Assembly: GCF_036370855.1 (NCBI RefSeq)
Contig: NC_088098.1
Coordinates: 136,358,721-136,422,720, forward strand
Direction of reading: 5' to 3'
Source: Dromaius novaehollandiae
Taxonomy: Eukaryota > Chordata > Aves > Casuariiformes > Dromaiidae
Length of the DNA: 64,000 nt
Shown: piece after piece, positions 41,201 to 52,279 of the stretch
Layout of the letters: each line of letters starts with the position of its first letter
Numbering within the stretch: position 1 is the first letter of the stretch
Made by a program: the position numbers and the translations under genes
Notes under the pieces: model-generated
What the model saw: the letters and a program-made list of their open reading frames with translations, nothing else
The model's database searches: none
Told to the model about the DNA's origin: nothing

Positions 41201-44200
41201 CATTTCTGGAACAGTTTCTCAGGCTCTCAAACATTTCTTGGCTCAGAAGAAGCTCTGAGCTTACATAATACCGTAATTACAATGTGAAGTTCTCCTTTAT
41301 GTTGGTATATCCAGCATGTAAATTTATGGAGGGAGTAAAACCATGGTGTTTTTTTTCCCAAAAAAGTTCAGAGTAGTCAAAAATAGAATACTATATTTCT
41401 GTATCAATGTCTTTTTCATGTTAGAGGTAAAAGAGTGAGATAATCTTTCTTGTTTTTTTTTCTTGCATATCTGTCCATCTTTGTACTATGTGTAAGAATG
41501 TATACATTTCTTTTGTAGCCACGTCATGAATACTTTAATGTCCCAGTGTACTAAATGACTTCATTCATCATGCATGCAGAATTTCAGAGGAGATAGACCT
41601 GTGACTTACTCATGGCAGAACATTATCCTCAGCTTGGTGAATCCAATCATCTTGAATCCAATAGAATATCACAACCATTCTGTGCTGTTGTACTCTTCCT
41701 ATTCCTCCTCTGTTTTACAGTGTTGTCTCTTCACATGTCTCATCTCAACAAAACTTGTTCTTGTTGGCGTATGGTTTAACTTTTTTATTGTGTGTAAGTT
41801 TGAAGTCTTGTGTTTAAAAGTTCTGTAGAATTTTCTAAGCTAAACATCTAGATATTGCAACACTTACACTGTAAACATTACTTGACCTGTATTTAACTTT
41901 TAAGTAAGTTGTATTGGTATTTAAACATACAATTAAAACCTGTAGACTAAATTAATATTTACAGAGAGACTAGTGATCTGAAGGAATAGCACTATGTGGA
42001 ATGTGCATACATACAAAAGTGTTAAATGAAGTTGCACATAATTCTACACAGACCCTGCATCTTAAGTGCAAAGATGCACATACCAGTATCCTTTTCTGAC
42101 ACTGACACAATAGCATGACTTACGTTACAAAGAGCAGGAAGACTGAATTGGTTAGGGCAAAGAAAGTGACTGATATAGATCTGCAGGTTACAACATTTGT
42201 ATTTAAATATTGAAAACACTGGTGTGAGTAGTTGAACAATTGCTACTACTGAAAGAGAGGACAATTTCATTGCTTTGCAAATGGTTAGAATTGGAAATGT
42301 TTTTTTATTCAGTCCATTGATAGCATATTTGAAATACTAGTCTCCATTAATTGGCACTTCCATTTTTAAGTACAGAATAGCATGTATATCGAAGAGAACT
42401 GCCACACAGATAAATATTTAAATTGAAAGGTACTTATCATGGGTGTAGGCAGAGTGAGAGGGCATATATTGCATCCTCTCTTTGCCTAGTAGAAATAAAT
42501 ATTTTGTTACCTAAAACTGACTCATTTTTTGAAAATTGTGTAATTATCAAGGAGCTGGTTATTGAAACTAACTGCAAACAGCTAGTTCTGCAGTCGATAT
42601 GTGGTAATGCACTACCTTTCAAATGTTAAACTGACCTAAAAATGGGAGATTTAGGGGGTGGGACGTTTGGATTAGACCTGCAGCAGCATTCTGAAGTCTT
42701 GTAGAAAACAAGATCATAGGAGTGGTTTTCCATTTCCAAGGTTGCTTCATTGTTTGTAAGACATTAACAATGTTTGTGGGTGTCTGGGTAATGCTGCTTT
42801 AGCCTGCATTATTTCATGCCTGTTGGCTTAAAATGCTGTGCATTGAGCTGTAATGAGATGCTGTTTTTCTTGTTATCTGTATACAGCTGCTTGCTTCTAA
42901 ATGACTAGGTAATGAATTAGCTTTCCTGGCATGTTTGAAATAAAGTATTGCATGCACTTTTGTCTCATGTGAATGGCTTTTTTCCTCATCTGTGTTCTGA
43001 TATATTTTAAATTTGCATTGTTTGCCGTGGGCGATTCTAAGCTGCAGGTAGTGTGTAATACTGCAAAATGTATTCTGTAACAATTGGATAAAATGTGTTT
43101 GGCACTTCCTAAAACAAATAACATGAACAAAACATAATATTCATTCTGTTTGTTTCTTAAAAGTCATAATTGATTAAATTATTCTAGCGAAACACTTTAG
43201 TTTTTAGATGTTCCTTTTGAGAATATATTGTCGAACTGCATGCAAAAAGGCATGTATGTGCAAGATTACTGCTGTAGTGCTAGAAAATCTTACTGAGTTT
43301 TACTGTTTTACTGGTGAGGTCTGCCTATAGACAAGTAGCTAATGTCCTTGAAATACATTGCTTTAAATTCATTGTCAACCAAAGCCTTTGATTTATTTGA
43401 TGAAACTTCATCTTGATTTGAGTGATATATCTGGTTGCAACTTTCAATAGGCAATGGAGTCAATAATAATACTAAACTGCTCTGAAGATAGTAGCAGAAG
43501 TCCTTCGTTATTTCTTCATATATTCGTATGAATATCATATGTTCACTGAACAACTCTTTTTTTCAGGTAACTTAGCAAATATCCAATTTCACCACTAAGT
43601 AACTGTAAATGTCCATTGCTATCTAACCAATTTAAAACTTTGAAATGTTGTATTTTATTACAAATATTTTCAAGACCCTAAAATTTTTGAAAAGTCTTAT
43701 TCCATTTGTTTTATAACTGAGTTCTGTTACTATGGTTGGCTAAAGAGTGTAGGATTTTCTACATTAAATGCTTACAGTTAGTGGATGCAGGAGAAGCATA
43801 TCATCTACAATGAATGCAACTAAGTCATCTGAGAATACTACAAGTTATAGTAAAAACTCTAGTCCCTCTTCAAGCAGTGTTACCTAATGGGTGATATGTT
43901 AAAATACACATTAATGCCTGCCATACTGTTTTATGTTATCAAGGTCACTGCAGTTCTAAGAATATTTAAATATTGCATCAGTGAGAAAACACTACATTTT
44001 TAATACATCCAGTATCTTGTTTCCAGTTGTTACTTGCCTTTTCTTGGAATTTCTTATTTGCTGATGGATTTTGGAAGCCAGTGTTAATCTCCAGCTGCTC
44101 AGCACTGGCCTTTTCCAAGCACTGACATACTTTAAAATGAAGTTACCTTTAAAATATTTTTTCTTTTAACACTGAATCATCTTATACATGAATTAAATTG

Positions 44201-45337
44201 AATGAAGATTGTAAACTCGATCACTCTGTGCTATGTAAGTGAAGGTTGATAGAGACTGTCTAACATTCTGGTTTTATTTGCAAGATTTAAAACTTTTAAG
44301 TATGTGGTTTACTGACAAATTAGCTTTTTTTAAAAGAGAAATATTTAGAAAGCAGTTGAAAAATATTGTTTGCTGCTTTAATTGTTATCTGGCTTTTTTC
44401 CTGCTTCATGACATGTCTTGTTTTAGGATGCTAAAGTAAGTGTATTCATACTCTGGATGCTAAAACGGCTTATGTTTTCATAAGGACACAGTATCCCTTT
44501 TATTTGTTATGATATTGCCAATAATTATGGAAATGGACAGCTTAATCTTTCTAATCAGACTGTATTTTTTCAGATGCTCTAGGAATAATAAATACAAAAC
44601 TGATGATAACCCTTTTGAGTTTTGTGTAAAACTAGTTGCTCTGAATCTAAACAAAGCTTTCATTTTAAGGCTAGAATTAACCTTGAGCTTTATGCTGGTG
44701 TAGAATAATACATTCCAAATTCTCACAATTCTTTCACTTCCGTAGTTGTCAGTTTATTGACATCAGATATACAGAGGTACCTTGATCTGGTTTTATGAAT
44801 TAAATAAGCACCATTGCACAAAATCTAGGGTTTAATAAAGAGTTTAAGGGATACCGTATCTAAGTTGCATTGGTCATTCCATTTATCCACTTACTCATTC
44901 CTAGCAAATTTTTGAGACCCATTAAACAAATTATCGCAAAAAGCACTAACTGACTCCATCGCAAGGTGCTTCCCGTTCCCTCCCCAGTTCATGCCTCTTA
45001 CTGGATTGTGATTTGTTCCCTGCTGGTACATCTGAATTGCTTTTTTTATTATGCTTAAAGGCAGTAAAATCTACCAGCTTATTCTGTGAACCATGACAAT
45101 CTAATTAACAGCTCTTTGAAAAGTGCAGCTAATACCATGTTTGCAAACTGCAGTGCTTTTATATTTTCTTTTTTTTTTTTTTGGCTTCTCATTTTTGATT
45201 AAGCATCTTCCATACTAACTCTCATATATGATACTGTTCAGTAGGAGCACAGGATCCATTTACCACTGTCTCGAATTTTCCCTCCACAGGAAGCAGAGAC
45301 CCCACGTAGTGTACTTGAAGAAATTGGATTGACATAG
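17088..45337 (+). CDS. AP1S2: AP-1 complex subunit sigma-1B (spliced gene, overall span)
   Basis: Joining 17088-17266, 24236-24344, 25315-25452 and 45290-45337 gives 157 codons plus TAG. The product is identical or nearly identical, from memory, to mammalian AP1S2 ([12 protein letters not shown] start, VLEEIGLT end). It is the small sigma subunit of the AP-1 clathrin adaptor (gamma/beta1/mu1/sigma1), which sorts cargo between the trans-Golgi network and endosomes. With gamma it forms the site for acidic dileucine signals. The small-chain signature IVYKRYASLYF spans residues 56-66, and the codon for Arg60 is split by intron 2. The protein is one longin-like domain without a signal peptide or membrane segment. 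Sigma-1A (AP1S1) and sigma-1C (AP1S3) are excluded by [16 protein letters not shown] and the C-terminal tail. Two further C-termini are encoded in the last intron. The gene converges on ZRSR2, as in human. Confidence 0.97.
17267..24235 (+). other. AP1S2: AP1S2 intron 2
   Basis: A 7.0-kb intron with no other recognised exon. It holds a C14 run (17370-17383), a G19 run (22779-22797) followed by T-rich sequence, and a C12-13 run near 22934-22946. It ends in ATTTTGTTATTACAG. Confidence 0.8.
22779..22797 (+). repeat. G19 homopolymer
   Basis: Nineteen consecutive G on the coding strand of AP1S2 intron 2, followed shortly by a T10-T11 block. The nascent RNA could form a G-quadruplex. Run length is prone to sequencing error and polymorphism. 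Confidence 0.85.
24236..24344 (+). CDS. AP1S2: AP1S2 coding exon 3 (residues 60-96)
   Basis: Acceptor TTACAG|A completes Arg60. The exon then encodes [16 protein letters not shown] and continues through LLDKYFGS. It ends in phase 0 with a consensus GTGAGT donor. The exon completes the small-chain signature and part of the longin-like core. Its length of 109 bases keeps the frame exactly (1 + 36 codons). Confidence 0.97.
24345..25314 (+). other. AP1S2: AP1S2 intron 3
   Basis: A 970-base intron, GTGAGT to TTTTCTTTCCAG, with no other feature recognised. Confidence 0.85.
25315..25452 (+). CDS. AP1S2: AP1S2 coding exon 4 (residues 97-142)
   Basis: Encodes 46 residues from [12 protein letters not shown] to QADLLQE, in phase 0 at both ends, with a good GTAAGC donor. 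This is the conserved C-terminal helix region of the sigma subunit. Because it ends in phase 0, any downstream acceptor in phase 0 can replace the C-terminal tail without breaking the core fold. Two such exons are seen. Confidence 0.97.
25453..38261 (+). other. AP1S2: AP1S2 intron 4, first part
   Basis: AT-rich intronic sequence of 12.8 kb with no recognised coding exon or RNA gene. It includes a short GT repeat near 25628-25641, T-rich stretches and small imperfect repeats such as ATTCATTA words near 37150-37195. Short open frames are scattered on both strands without similarity to anything I know. Confidence 0.6.
38262..38525 (+). other. Possible cryptic terminal exon (unproven)
   Basis: A pyrimidine-rich acceptor (ATTTTTCCCTGCAG) precedes an 87-codon open frame in phase 0 with AP1S2 exon 4, ending at TAA 38523-38525. 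The translation resembles no family I recognise and the opposite strand is also open. There is no AATAAA soon after the stop (only ATTAAA near 38699). Chance is the simplest explanation. Confidence 0.15.
38560..38740 (+). mobile_element. Degenerate CR1-type LINE 3' end
   Basis: The segment ends with GGGGGACTGGATTAAACTAAG, CCCTTCTAACTTTAG and GACTATGATTTTT. These follow the CR1 3' end pattern (ggttggactagatga, tcccttccaacc, ctatgattct). The upstream 'cattcaagtctgcgtgactggatg' also fits. It is strongly diverged and non-coding, and the boundaries are approximate. Confidence 0.5.
38741..41518 (+). other. AP1S2: AP1S2 intron 4, middle part
   Basis: AT-rich intron with no gene recognised. It ends in the pyrimidine-rich acceptor of the alternative terminal exon (ACATTTCTTTTGTAG). 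Confidence 0.6.
41519..41554 (+). CDS. AP1S2: AP1S2 alternative terminal exon, tail [11 protein letters not shown]
   Basis: Acceptor ACATTTCTTTTGTAG is followed in phase 0 by 11 codons ([11 protein letters not shown]) and TAA at 41552-41554. Spliced to exon 4 it would give a 153-residue sigma-1B whose tail differs from the usual [15 protein letters not shown]. From memory, a mammalian AP1S2 isoform has this kind of tail. I cannot check it here. Candidate poly(A) signals downstream are ATTAAA at 41932-41937 and AATAAA at 42494-42499 and 42939-42944. Confidence 0.7.
   Translation, partial: PRHEYFNVPVY
41555..44426 (+). other. AP1S2: Alternative 3'UTR candidate, then intron 4
   Basis: If the 41519 exon is used, sequence after 41554 is its 3'UTR up to one of the AATAAA/ATTAAA signals at 41932, 42494 or 42939. 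The rest is intron. No other gene is recognised. The last 40 bases form the pyrimidine tract of the microexon. Confidence 0.5.
44427..44435 (+). CDS. AP1S2: AP1S2 9-base microexon (Asp-Ala-Lys)
   Basis: GATGCTAAA is framed by a strong acceptor (CATGTCTTGTTTTAG) and a consensus donor (GTAAGTG). It is in phase 0 on both sides, so inclusion adds DAK between QADLLQE and EAETPRS and gives a 160-residue isoform. From memory, a human AP1S2 isoform with the same DAK insertion exists. Gene finders miss exons of this size. It lies 855 bases before the final exon. Confidence 0.8.
44436..45289 (+). other. AP1S2: AP1S2 intron between microexon and last exon
   Basis: GTAAGTG to TTCCCTCCACAG. It contains a T14-T15 run at about 45169-45182. 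No other feature is recognised. Confidence 0.75.
45290..45337 (+). CDS. AP1S2: AP1S2 main terminal coding exon
   Basis: Acceptor CCCTCCACAG is followed in phase 0 by [15 protein letters not shown] and TAG (45335-45337), the canonical sigma-1B C-terminus. The 3'UTR follows without interruption. Confidence 0.96.
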   Translation, partial: EAETPRSVLEEIGLT

Positions 45338-47350
45338 ATCTTCTCATCAGCTGATGACATCTCAGTGTTTCATACTGTAAATGTTCACTGCCTTCATTGT
45401 AATGTTTAGCTAATAGTGTAAGATGCTGTTTGTCAGTATTACTGTTTTGCTAAGCTGCTTCATTCAGACCTACAAGAAAAATACTCCTTTGAAAAGGGAA
45501 CAAATTAAAGTCCAAAAATCATAAACAAAAGGGAATTAGAATTAAATATAAACATCTCTTTTCACTGCATTTATAGGATAATTGCATTTGACTTCAGTAA
45601 GTGTACTGTTTTTTATAAGCAAATGACTTCAGGAACTAAATACATCATGACGTGGCGTATCTAAATGAAAAGAGACTACATGGATAACTTTAAAATGTTA
45701 CAGTGTAGCACTTCTGTTTATGCAACCAAAGACTTCAGTTCATCTACATTTTAAGTCGACGCTTGTGATAATTCTGCTTTATTTCAGTTGATACATAAAG
45801 ATTGGAAATAACTGTTTACTACTGAATTTGTCATTATACCAAAGAATCCTGTTAGGATCTACTTGTCAAACTGGTAAAAACTGTTAAGGTGACATCACTT
45901 TTAGCAAGAAAACTGCAAACTGATCATTCATGAGAAATTAGTGTTTTTCAGTGTAATCATCTTGAGTAAAACTGTGCAAGATACTATATGATAAAGGGGA
46001 GGCATCCAGTAAAAAATACTATCCTTCCAAATAAGGAAATTCCTTTTAAATCTGGTATTAGCTTACTCTGAACATAAACAGAAAAAGGGAACTAGCCTTT
46101 CTAACTGAACAGAGGGGTGCATAATGAAAATGAGATAATTTTGATGAGGGAAAAGAGAGAACTTAACAAAAGGGACGTCTCATGTTTTTATTTCAGACTC
46201 TAGAAACTAGTTTGTATTTATTGCTGTTTTATAGTTACGCTTTAATGGATGTATGAGCGCCTTTAAAAAAAACACTAAGTGATCAGCTTCATTTTTACTA
46301 CTTTTCATGACTTGCATCTTATACACAGGTGATGCATCCCTTATGAAACTACCACTTGGTGTATAGTACAACTAACTAATTTATATTGAGAACCCTTAAA
46401 AATTAGGCTTGTATACTAGAGTCTTAAACTGCAAATTGGGCAAAGTTATATTAAGTAATATTTTGACACTTCTAGCAGGCTTTCAATAATTATTCACTGA
46501 AAGTATTTTCACTTAAGGAAATTTCAGTACTGTACGCTTTTCAGTTTTGAGAAGGTAGTGCAGCAGTTTCAGGTAGCAAAGTTCCCCTGTGGGTATGTGT
46601 AGTCTCCTACAATGTGAGGATTTGCTTCCCTCTCTTCTCCTCCCTCCTCCCAGTGATTTCACTGTGGAAGTCAATGTTTTGGTTTGTTCACTGTATAGTG
46701 TCACATATGTAGGTCATATTTTCATAAAACTTAACTTTAGCATTGTTGCTGGAAGCAGTCATTCCCTGCTTGCACAAGCCTATTTATACAGCCATCTGGA
46801 GAGCTAGACTGTAAATGCGACCTAGGTTAAAATTAACCCAGCAGTTCCCTGATCCAGATCACAGTATAAATGATTGTGGCAGCAGAAGGGATGAGGCAGA
46901 GGCCAGGCCATGGGGGCCTGAGCCTGGCTGGGGCAGTACATGTTAGAGGCAGTGCCAAGGTAGGGCTTGTGAACTTGCAGCTATACAGTTTTCATGTCTG
47001 GACATGCCATTCCTGGGATTTAAACCTACTTGATTGCTAGAGATCATGTTTAACCTAAGGTACACAAAAGCAGTGTTTTGCATTTCATCAATGTACAATG
47101 TGCAGGGATAGGTTAGGTTCAAGCAGTATTAGGATGACCCTACGTGTGATACTGAAGTGGTTAAGTTACCTTAATTTAAGTAAAACCTGAAGCAATTTTT
47201 TATGTATTAAACATGTTTTTAAATTTTACATGTCACTTGTATGTGCTTGGCTGGATTAAGCTTTGTTGTGATTGTGACAAATAAGCTGTTTGACCTCTGT
47301 CTGACTATCACATTAGTTTAGTCATAATAAATGTCCATTTTTACACCATT
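45338..47350 (+). other. AP1S2: AP1S2 main 3'UTR
   Basis: About 2.0 kb of AT-rich, non-coding sequence between the stop codon and the first good poly(A) signal at 47326. A GC-richer patch lies near 46860-46980. The 3' end is inferred from the signal and the GT-rich text after it (CTTTGTGTCT), and longer forms are possible. Confidence 0.65.
47326..47331 (+). terminator. AP1S2: AP1S2 poly(A) signal
   Basis: AATAAA followed within 35 bases by a T/GT-rich downstream element. It is the best canonical signal after the AP1S2 stop. Weaker ATTAAA words occur earlier (for example about 45507). Confidence 0.65.
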
Positions 47351-48518
47351 GCTTTGTGTCTATATGCAATTATTAATTTTTTTCCGGAGGAAAGAACAGG
47401 CTACTCAGTACTAGCTTAAAAAAACAGAGGGAAATTTTATTAGTGCTTAACCTGCTCTTGAGCACTTTATTAAAAAAATGTGCGAATGTACTGTGTCCAA
47501 GATTAGTTATTTACATCCATTTAAATTCTACAGAAAGCAATAAATTAGCAAGTTTTCGGAGGGCTTATCACATTAAACATGAAATCTATCAAAGCAGATG
47601 TTTAATTGATGTGGTAGTACCAGTTCATTTGAAAATTAAAACTAACCATGTGTTGATTGAGCATTTTCTGGATCATACAAACTTGATATTCAGTTCCTTA
47701 CATGGAATTATGAACAAGTCAATGCAACATTCACAATCCTAGCTTCAACCAAAAACTTCTCTGATGAATCTGTTCTCACACTTTCTAAAAGAACTGAACT
47801 GGTAGACACATTATCAGCAAGAACATAGGGAAAGTTTACCCTCTTAGGGCATTTCTTGAATCTAATGGGAAATTAAGATTTTGCTGCTTAGTTTTCCTGT
47901 CTTATCTGAACCCCCCTGCTTCTCTCAGAAATTAAAGAATCCACTACAATTTCTAAATTGTTTAGTCAGGTGATTATTTTGAGTGTCTTCAGCTTCACTG
48001 TTGAATCTTACAGTCCTTGTTAAATTGAAAAGGCCCTTCCTAAATATCTGCTGTTCCTTTTGAGTTTGTAACTCTATGATGATAGTCACCCTACGGCTGC
48101 CTTTGTTAGATTACTGTGTTCAATGGGTTATGCTTGTAATGGGTGCTTTCTAATCAGTCTCATAGTTTATTGAACTGTAATTTCTCAATGTCATTTCAAA
48201 GTATTTTTTTTTGTATCAGAGAATGATATTGCGTCCAGCTAACTGATACATCAGTGCTGAACAGAAGGGTATGTGGAGTAATAGGGGACTTCCTTTTAAT
48301 TACAAAGAAATCACAGACTCACAGTGAAAGTATAATCAGCTGCACTCTTTAAATGATGTAGGCAAGTAAATTAAGTTTTAAGTTATTAACTAGCATAGAT
48401 TTTCACATTTTTGCAAGAACTGCTGATCCAGAACAGGAACCAGTATCATCTCTAGCAGGCTTTTGTATTTCTTTTGAAAAATAGTGCCCCCAAGAATGAT
48501 TCTACTGGTATAGGTTTT

Positions 48519-48548
48519 TTTAAACCTATGGGGTTTAAACCTATGGGG
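48519..48548 (+). repeat. Tandem 15-mer, two copies
   Basis: TTTAAACCTATGGGG occurs twice head to tail (48519-48533, 48534-48548). TAGGTTT at 48511-48517 is inverted to AAACCTA at 48522-48528, so a small hairpin is also possible. Confidence 0.9.
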
Positions 48549-50783
48549 TGCTTTCTGATAAACCAAATGTGGTAATGCAAAACTAAATCTGAGAAGGACT
48601 TCCTAGTGAAGGAGATAAAGCTGGAAAGTTATTTAGGATGTGTTTCAGACTGTCTACCTCTCTAAGCAGAGGAAAGGCCTTTTCACATGTGTGCTTGCTT
48701 CCTCTCAGTAAAAGCAAGTCTTGCATTCAGCGTGTGAACATGGACTAACCCTTCTGCCGCAAGTGTGAGGGTAGCCAGCTGCTCTGGGCAAGCACTGCTG
48801 GCACTGGGGAAAGGGAAATCATATGGAAGCAGTCACCAGTGTGAACTCAAGGGCAATGCTGCTGTTGGGCTGTAAGCCTGTCCCTGCTGCCTAAACACTG
48901 CAAGGCAGTAATGCTTTCTGTGCTTATGAAGTATGGTGCACTTACAGCAGGGCCTACCATGCTGTCTTTATTCCTCTTCTGGTTTTCGAAAACTGCTATC
49001 CTACTTTCAGGCTTGAGCACACACTGTACCTTCGACAGGAGAAAGGTGGGAACAGCTTCTGCTCTCCCTTCTGACATTGCCTTTCAGGGATGTCTAGTCA
49101 TAATCATCCGTCCTCCAGGCCCTGGTGCTAAGTGCCCCATTGCTGCCCCAAGCCACTTCTTGCAGCTCTGCATCAATACCTGCTTTTGCAATCAACCTGA
49201 AGCACCTAACTGATCCTCTAACTGCTCCTGCAGAACTTGTGATCAAAAAAAAAAATGTTTTTGAAAGCCACTGCTTTAAGCAGTCATTGAGAAAAATAAA
49301 CTTGGCCAATTCATTCTGTAAGGTCTGCTTATGCAGAATAATCCACAGTGCGAACAAGCTATTCCTTGCAAATTTAAATCCTTTCTGTGTTCTTCTGGGG
49401 CTTTTCCCCTTTGGAAAAAAGAATTAAGCTTAACATTTAAGAACTTCTAGTCTCTTTGTCTCTTCAGAATAAATAGCTCAGCTAACAAGGAAACACAAAA
49501 CCATGCATATGACTCGCTACTTAAGCTTATTATGAAGTAGGGAAACAATACTGAAATATATGAACTTTGAAGTTAGAAAACTGGTTGAATTCCAGGTTTC
49601 ATGCTAACAAATGCATACCAAGTGTCAGATCTACAGCACACAATTTCTGTGTATTAAACAGATTGCATGTGAAAGTGAATTATAATTACAGCTACCAATC
49701 CTGTGCTGCATGGGTACATGGGTATAGCCAGTAATTTTGGATCCAGATCTCAAGTAAAAAGCTGAAGCCTCAGCCATTGTAGTAACAGAAATAAAGTATA
49801 TTTTAATTGTTTACATGCATCTCTGAGCAAGCTTTTTATTGTAAGATTTAAAAACAAACAAAAAGAAAGAGCAGCTCAGCTTCCCAGATCCCATTACAAA
49901 ACTCTGGGAATGAGCCTAATTATCTATGGAATTCTCACATGGGTCTTAGTTGGCACTTGGTTTCTAATCCCACAGAGGCTTACTTTGCTCATTTCACCTG
50001 ACTTGTAACAGAATTTCATAAATAAGCATCCCATCACCCATTTCACTTCTGTCTGATCTTGGTGATTAATTTCCCACAGATAATGCTTGGCAATAGCCTG
50101 CTGCATGACACAAGAGGATATACAACGTACTGCAGGAGGGCTCCTTCCCTTTGAAACAGAGAGCATATATTACATCTTCTACCTGAGAGACGCAACCAGC
50201 TGGCTAGGTTACCAGAATATTAGTTATGGGAAGCAAGGCAGCACCAGGGAAAATGAGTATCTTATTAGCCTGTTGGTGATGTGTCTCAGCAGGTAGGAAA
50301 TACCAGTTCAATTCTACTTCAGGGAATTGAACCTGAGTTTGCCACAGTCTGCGTTAAGTGCCCGAACTAGACATGTGAGCATCTAGGCAGAAACTGAAGC
50401 CTTGGGGAAAATCTGTCCTTAAAAGGTCCAGTCAGAAAAGATACAGTATAAGAAACTGGTTGTCACAAATTTTTCAAATATAATTTAAAACTTGGTGCTG
50501 TCTATCCTTCAAAATAGGCCTTTCAAATGAAGTTACATTATTTCAAAAGTTATGCTATTAAATTACAATTCCTACATCTGTTAATAACTAAAACATTTAA
50601 TCAAATTAACTAAGCTACAATTCTGCCTATAGTTATGACAATATATAGTCAAAGTCGGGTTTGAACTGAACATCAATATATAGCACTTCCGTTGTATTAC
50701 TCCATATTGGACAACAGTTACACATGAAAGGAGGAAAATGTATAATCAGCATGCTAGGTGCAGTATGCATTTAGAAAAGCAAA

Positions 50784-50784
50784 A

Positions 50785-50811
<27 letters not shown>
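50784..50811. repeat. (AT)n microsatellite
   Basis: An uninterrupted AT alternation of about 14 units, followed by TTATATAT. Confidence 0.95.
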
Positions 50812-50818
<7 letters not shown>

Positions 50819-51173
50819 CCAGAAGCAAATGTTCACTCTACCTATCCTGGGGGAAAAAAGTTCTTGCTGTGAGGAATGCTATAGTAAAGTTTGGATATCC
50901 AGATTTTCTACTGGAATTTATGCTAAATTGTTGAAGCCATAACAAATACCTATTCGGGAGTATTTCCTGTCTACTTTAGGCTTCTAACTTAGGTGGTCTC
51001 AGCTGTACCCTAAAATTCTTTGGAAAGGCTGAAGAGAGGGAGGTTCCTCTGCAGACAGTTCAGAGCACCTGCACCTTAAAGTGCCAAGAACTCTTTTGGG
51101 AGATACTCACTTCTCTCTCTGAATATATAAAGATGCCTAAGTTAAATACCTGAAGTTAAGCAGTGTGAAGTAC

Positions 51174-51209
51174 AGTTCATTTAACAGCACAAGTTCATTT
51201 AACAGCACA
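51174..51209 (+). repeat. Perfect tandem 18-mer, two copies
   Basis: AGTTCATTTAACAGCACA is repeated exactly at 51174-51191 and 51192-51209, which suggests a recent duplication. Confidence 0.95.
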
Positions 51210-52273
51210 AATTTTTCATTCAAAATCGAAGAAATATTTATAAAGACTTTGCTAATTACAGTTACTTTGCTAATATAGCTGTCATTTCAAAAAAGTTTTG
51301 TCCTGATAACTTCATTTTTATATACCCTACTCTCCACCTTGACTGCAGGGAAGCTAGGCAGTAGGGTGCCTGAAACTTGTTTATAAAATAAGCCTAAAAA
51401 ACACTTTAACCAAGCCCTCCTCCCACAAAAACTGAAGTATTATCTCAGGTATAAATCCTTTAGTTTCTTTAGCCACTCTGCAAGATCTTTGCAATCATCT
51501 TTAGCCTTTGCTGCTACATTTGCATCTTCAGTTACCAGATTTACACTTTTTCTACTACTGCATCAAAAGTTAGGCAGGTTGTTTTCAACAACAAATGCTA
51601 TACAACAAGGAGTATTTTCTGTTTTCACTCCAGGATTACAAGTGCATGGTGTCCACTCTTAGTTGGGGATTAAGGTACTGAATAAAGTGATTGTTCTTCT
51701 GTGTAATTCCTACTTAATTTTGGTCAACTGCAATCCTTACAGGCAGTTAGCTCAGCAGCTCAGTCACAGGAGAGAGAATAATCCAACAATTGTGACCACA
51801 AAGCTCCTACTGGGCAAGTACTGTACAATAAAACAGTGAGGTTTCTTCTGTGCTGGAGCTTTAGATCCCTTTTCTCCAGCTCATAACATGATTACATTTA
51901 CTTTGTCTAGAACAAGATTTCCCATAAATATACGGTAAATATATATGGCTGTCTTTTACAAACTTCAATTTGCAGTATGCTGTGGTGAGAATTTACAGCA
52001 CACTGGCTGTTCTGAACTAACTCCTTATGGGGACAGTGAACACTTAACACACACATAACACAGAAATTAGCATATACCAAATAAGCTTTACTTCTCTTTC
52101 TATTTTGTACTCAGTACGCATCCAGATGTTGCAGTAGTTCAGAGGGACAGAGTAGCTAGAGTACTTGACATTCACACCTTAATAGGACTTAAACTTTTAA
52201 TTTTCTGAAGCTTAGCACACAATAAACTAGGTTCCTTTATTAGGAAGAAACTGATTTTAATGTGCAAGAACAC

Positions 52274-52279
52274 TTTATT
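52274..52279 (-). terminator. ZRSR2: ZRSR2 poly(A) signal
   Basis: TTTATT on the plus strand is AATAAA on the minus strand, 88 bases past the ZRSR2 stop codon. A second minus-strand AATAAA lies at 52237-52242. Either gives a very short 3'UTR of roughly 110-150 bases. Confidence 0.75.

Larger units (their letters stand above)
47351..52250. other. Gap between convergent AP1S2 and ZRSR2
   Basis: No gene is recognised. The block 48720-49230 is richer in GC and has a 100-codon frame on the plus strand in each of two phases, without similarity to any family I know. A plus-strand AATAAA near 49790-49796 could serve a longer AP1S2 3'UTR. Simple repeats are listed separately. Confidence 0.55.

Noticed and set aside
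46860-46990. GC-richer patch in the AP1S2 3'UTR as a possible inserted element
   Set aside because: It has no ends, repeats or open frame that would support an insertion, so it is treated as ordinary UTR.
48911-49427. Two 100-codon plus-strand frames between AP1S2 and ZRSR2
   Set aside because: They overlap in different phases, resemble no family and have no splice or promoter context.
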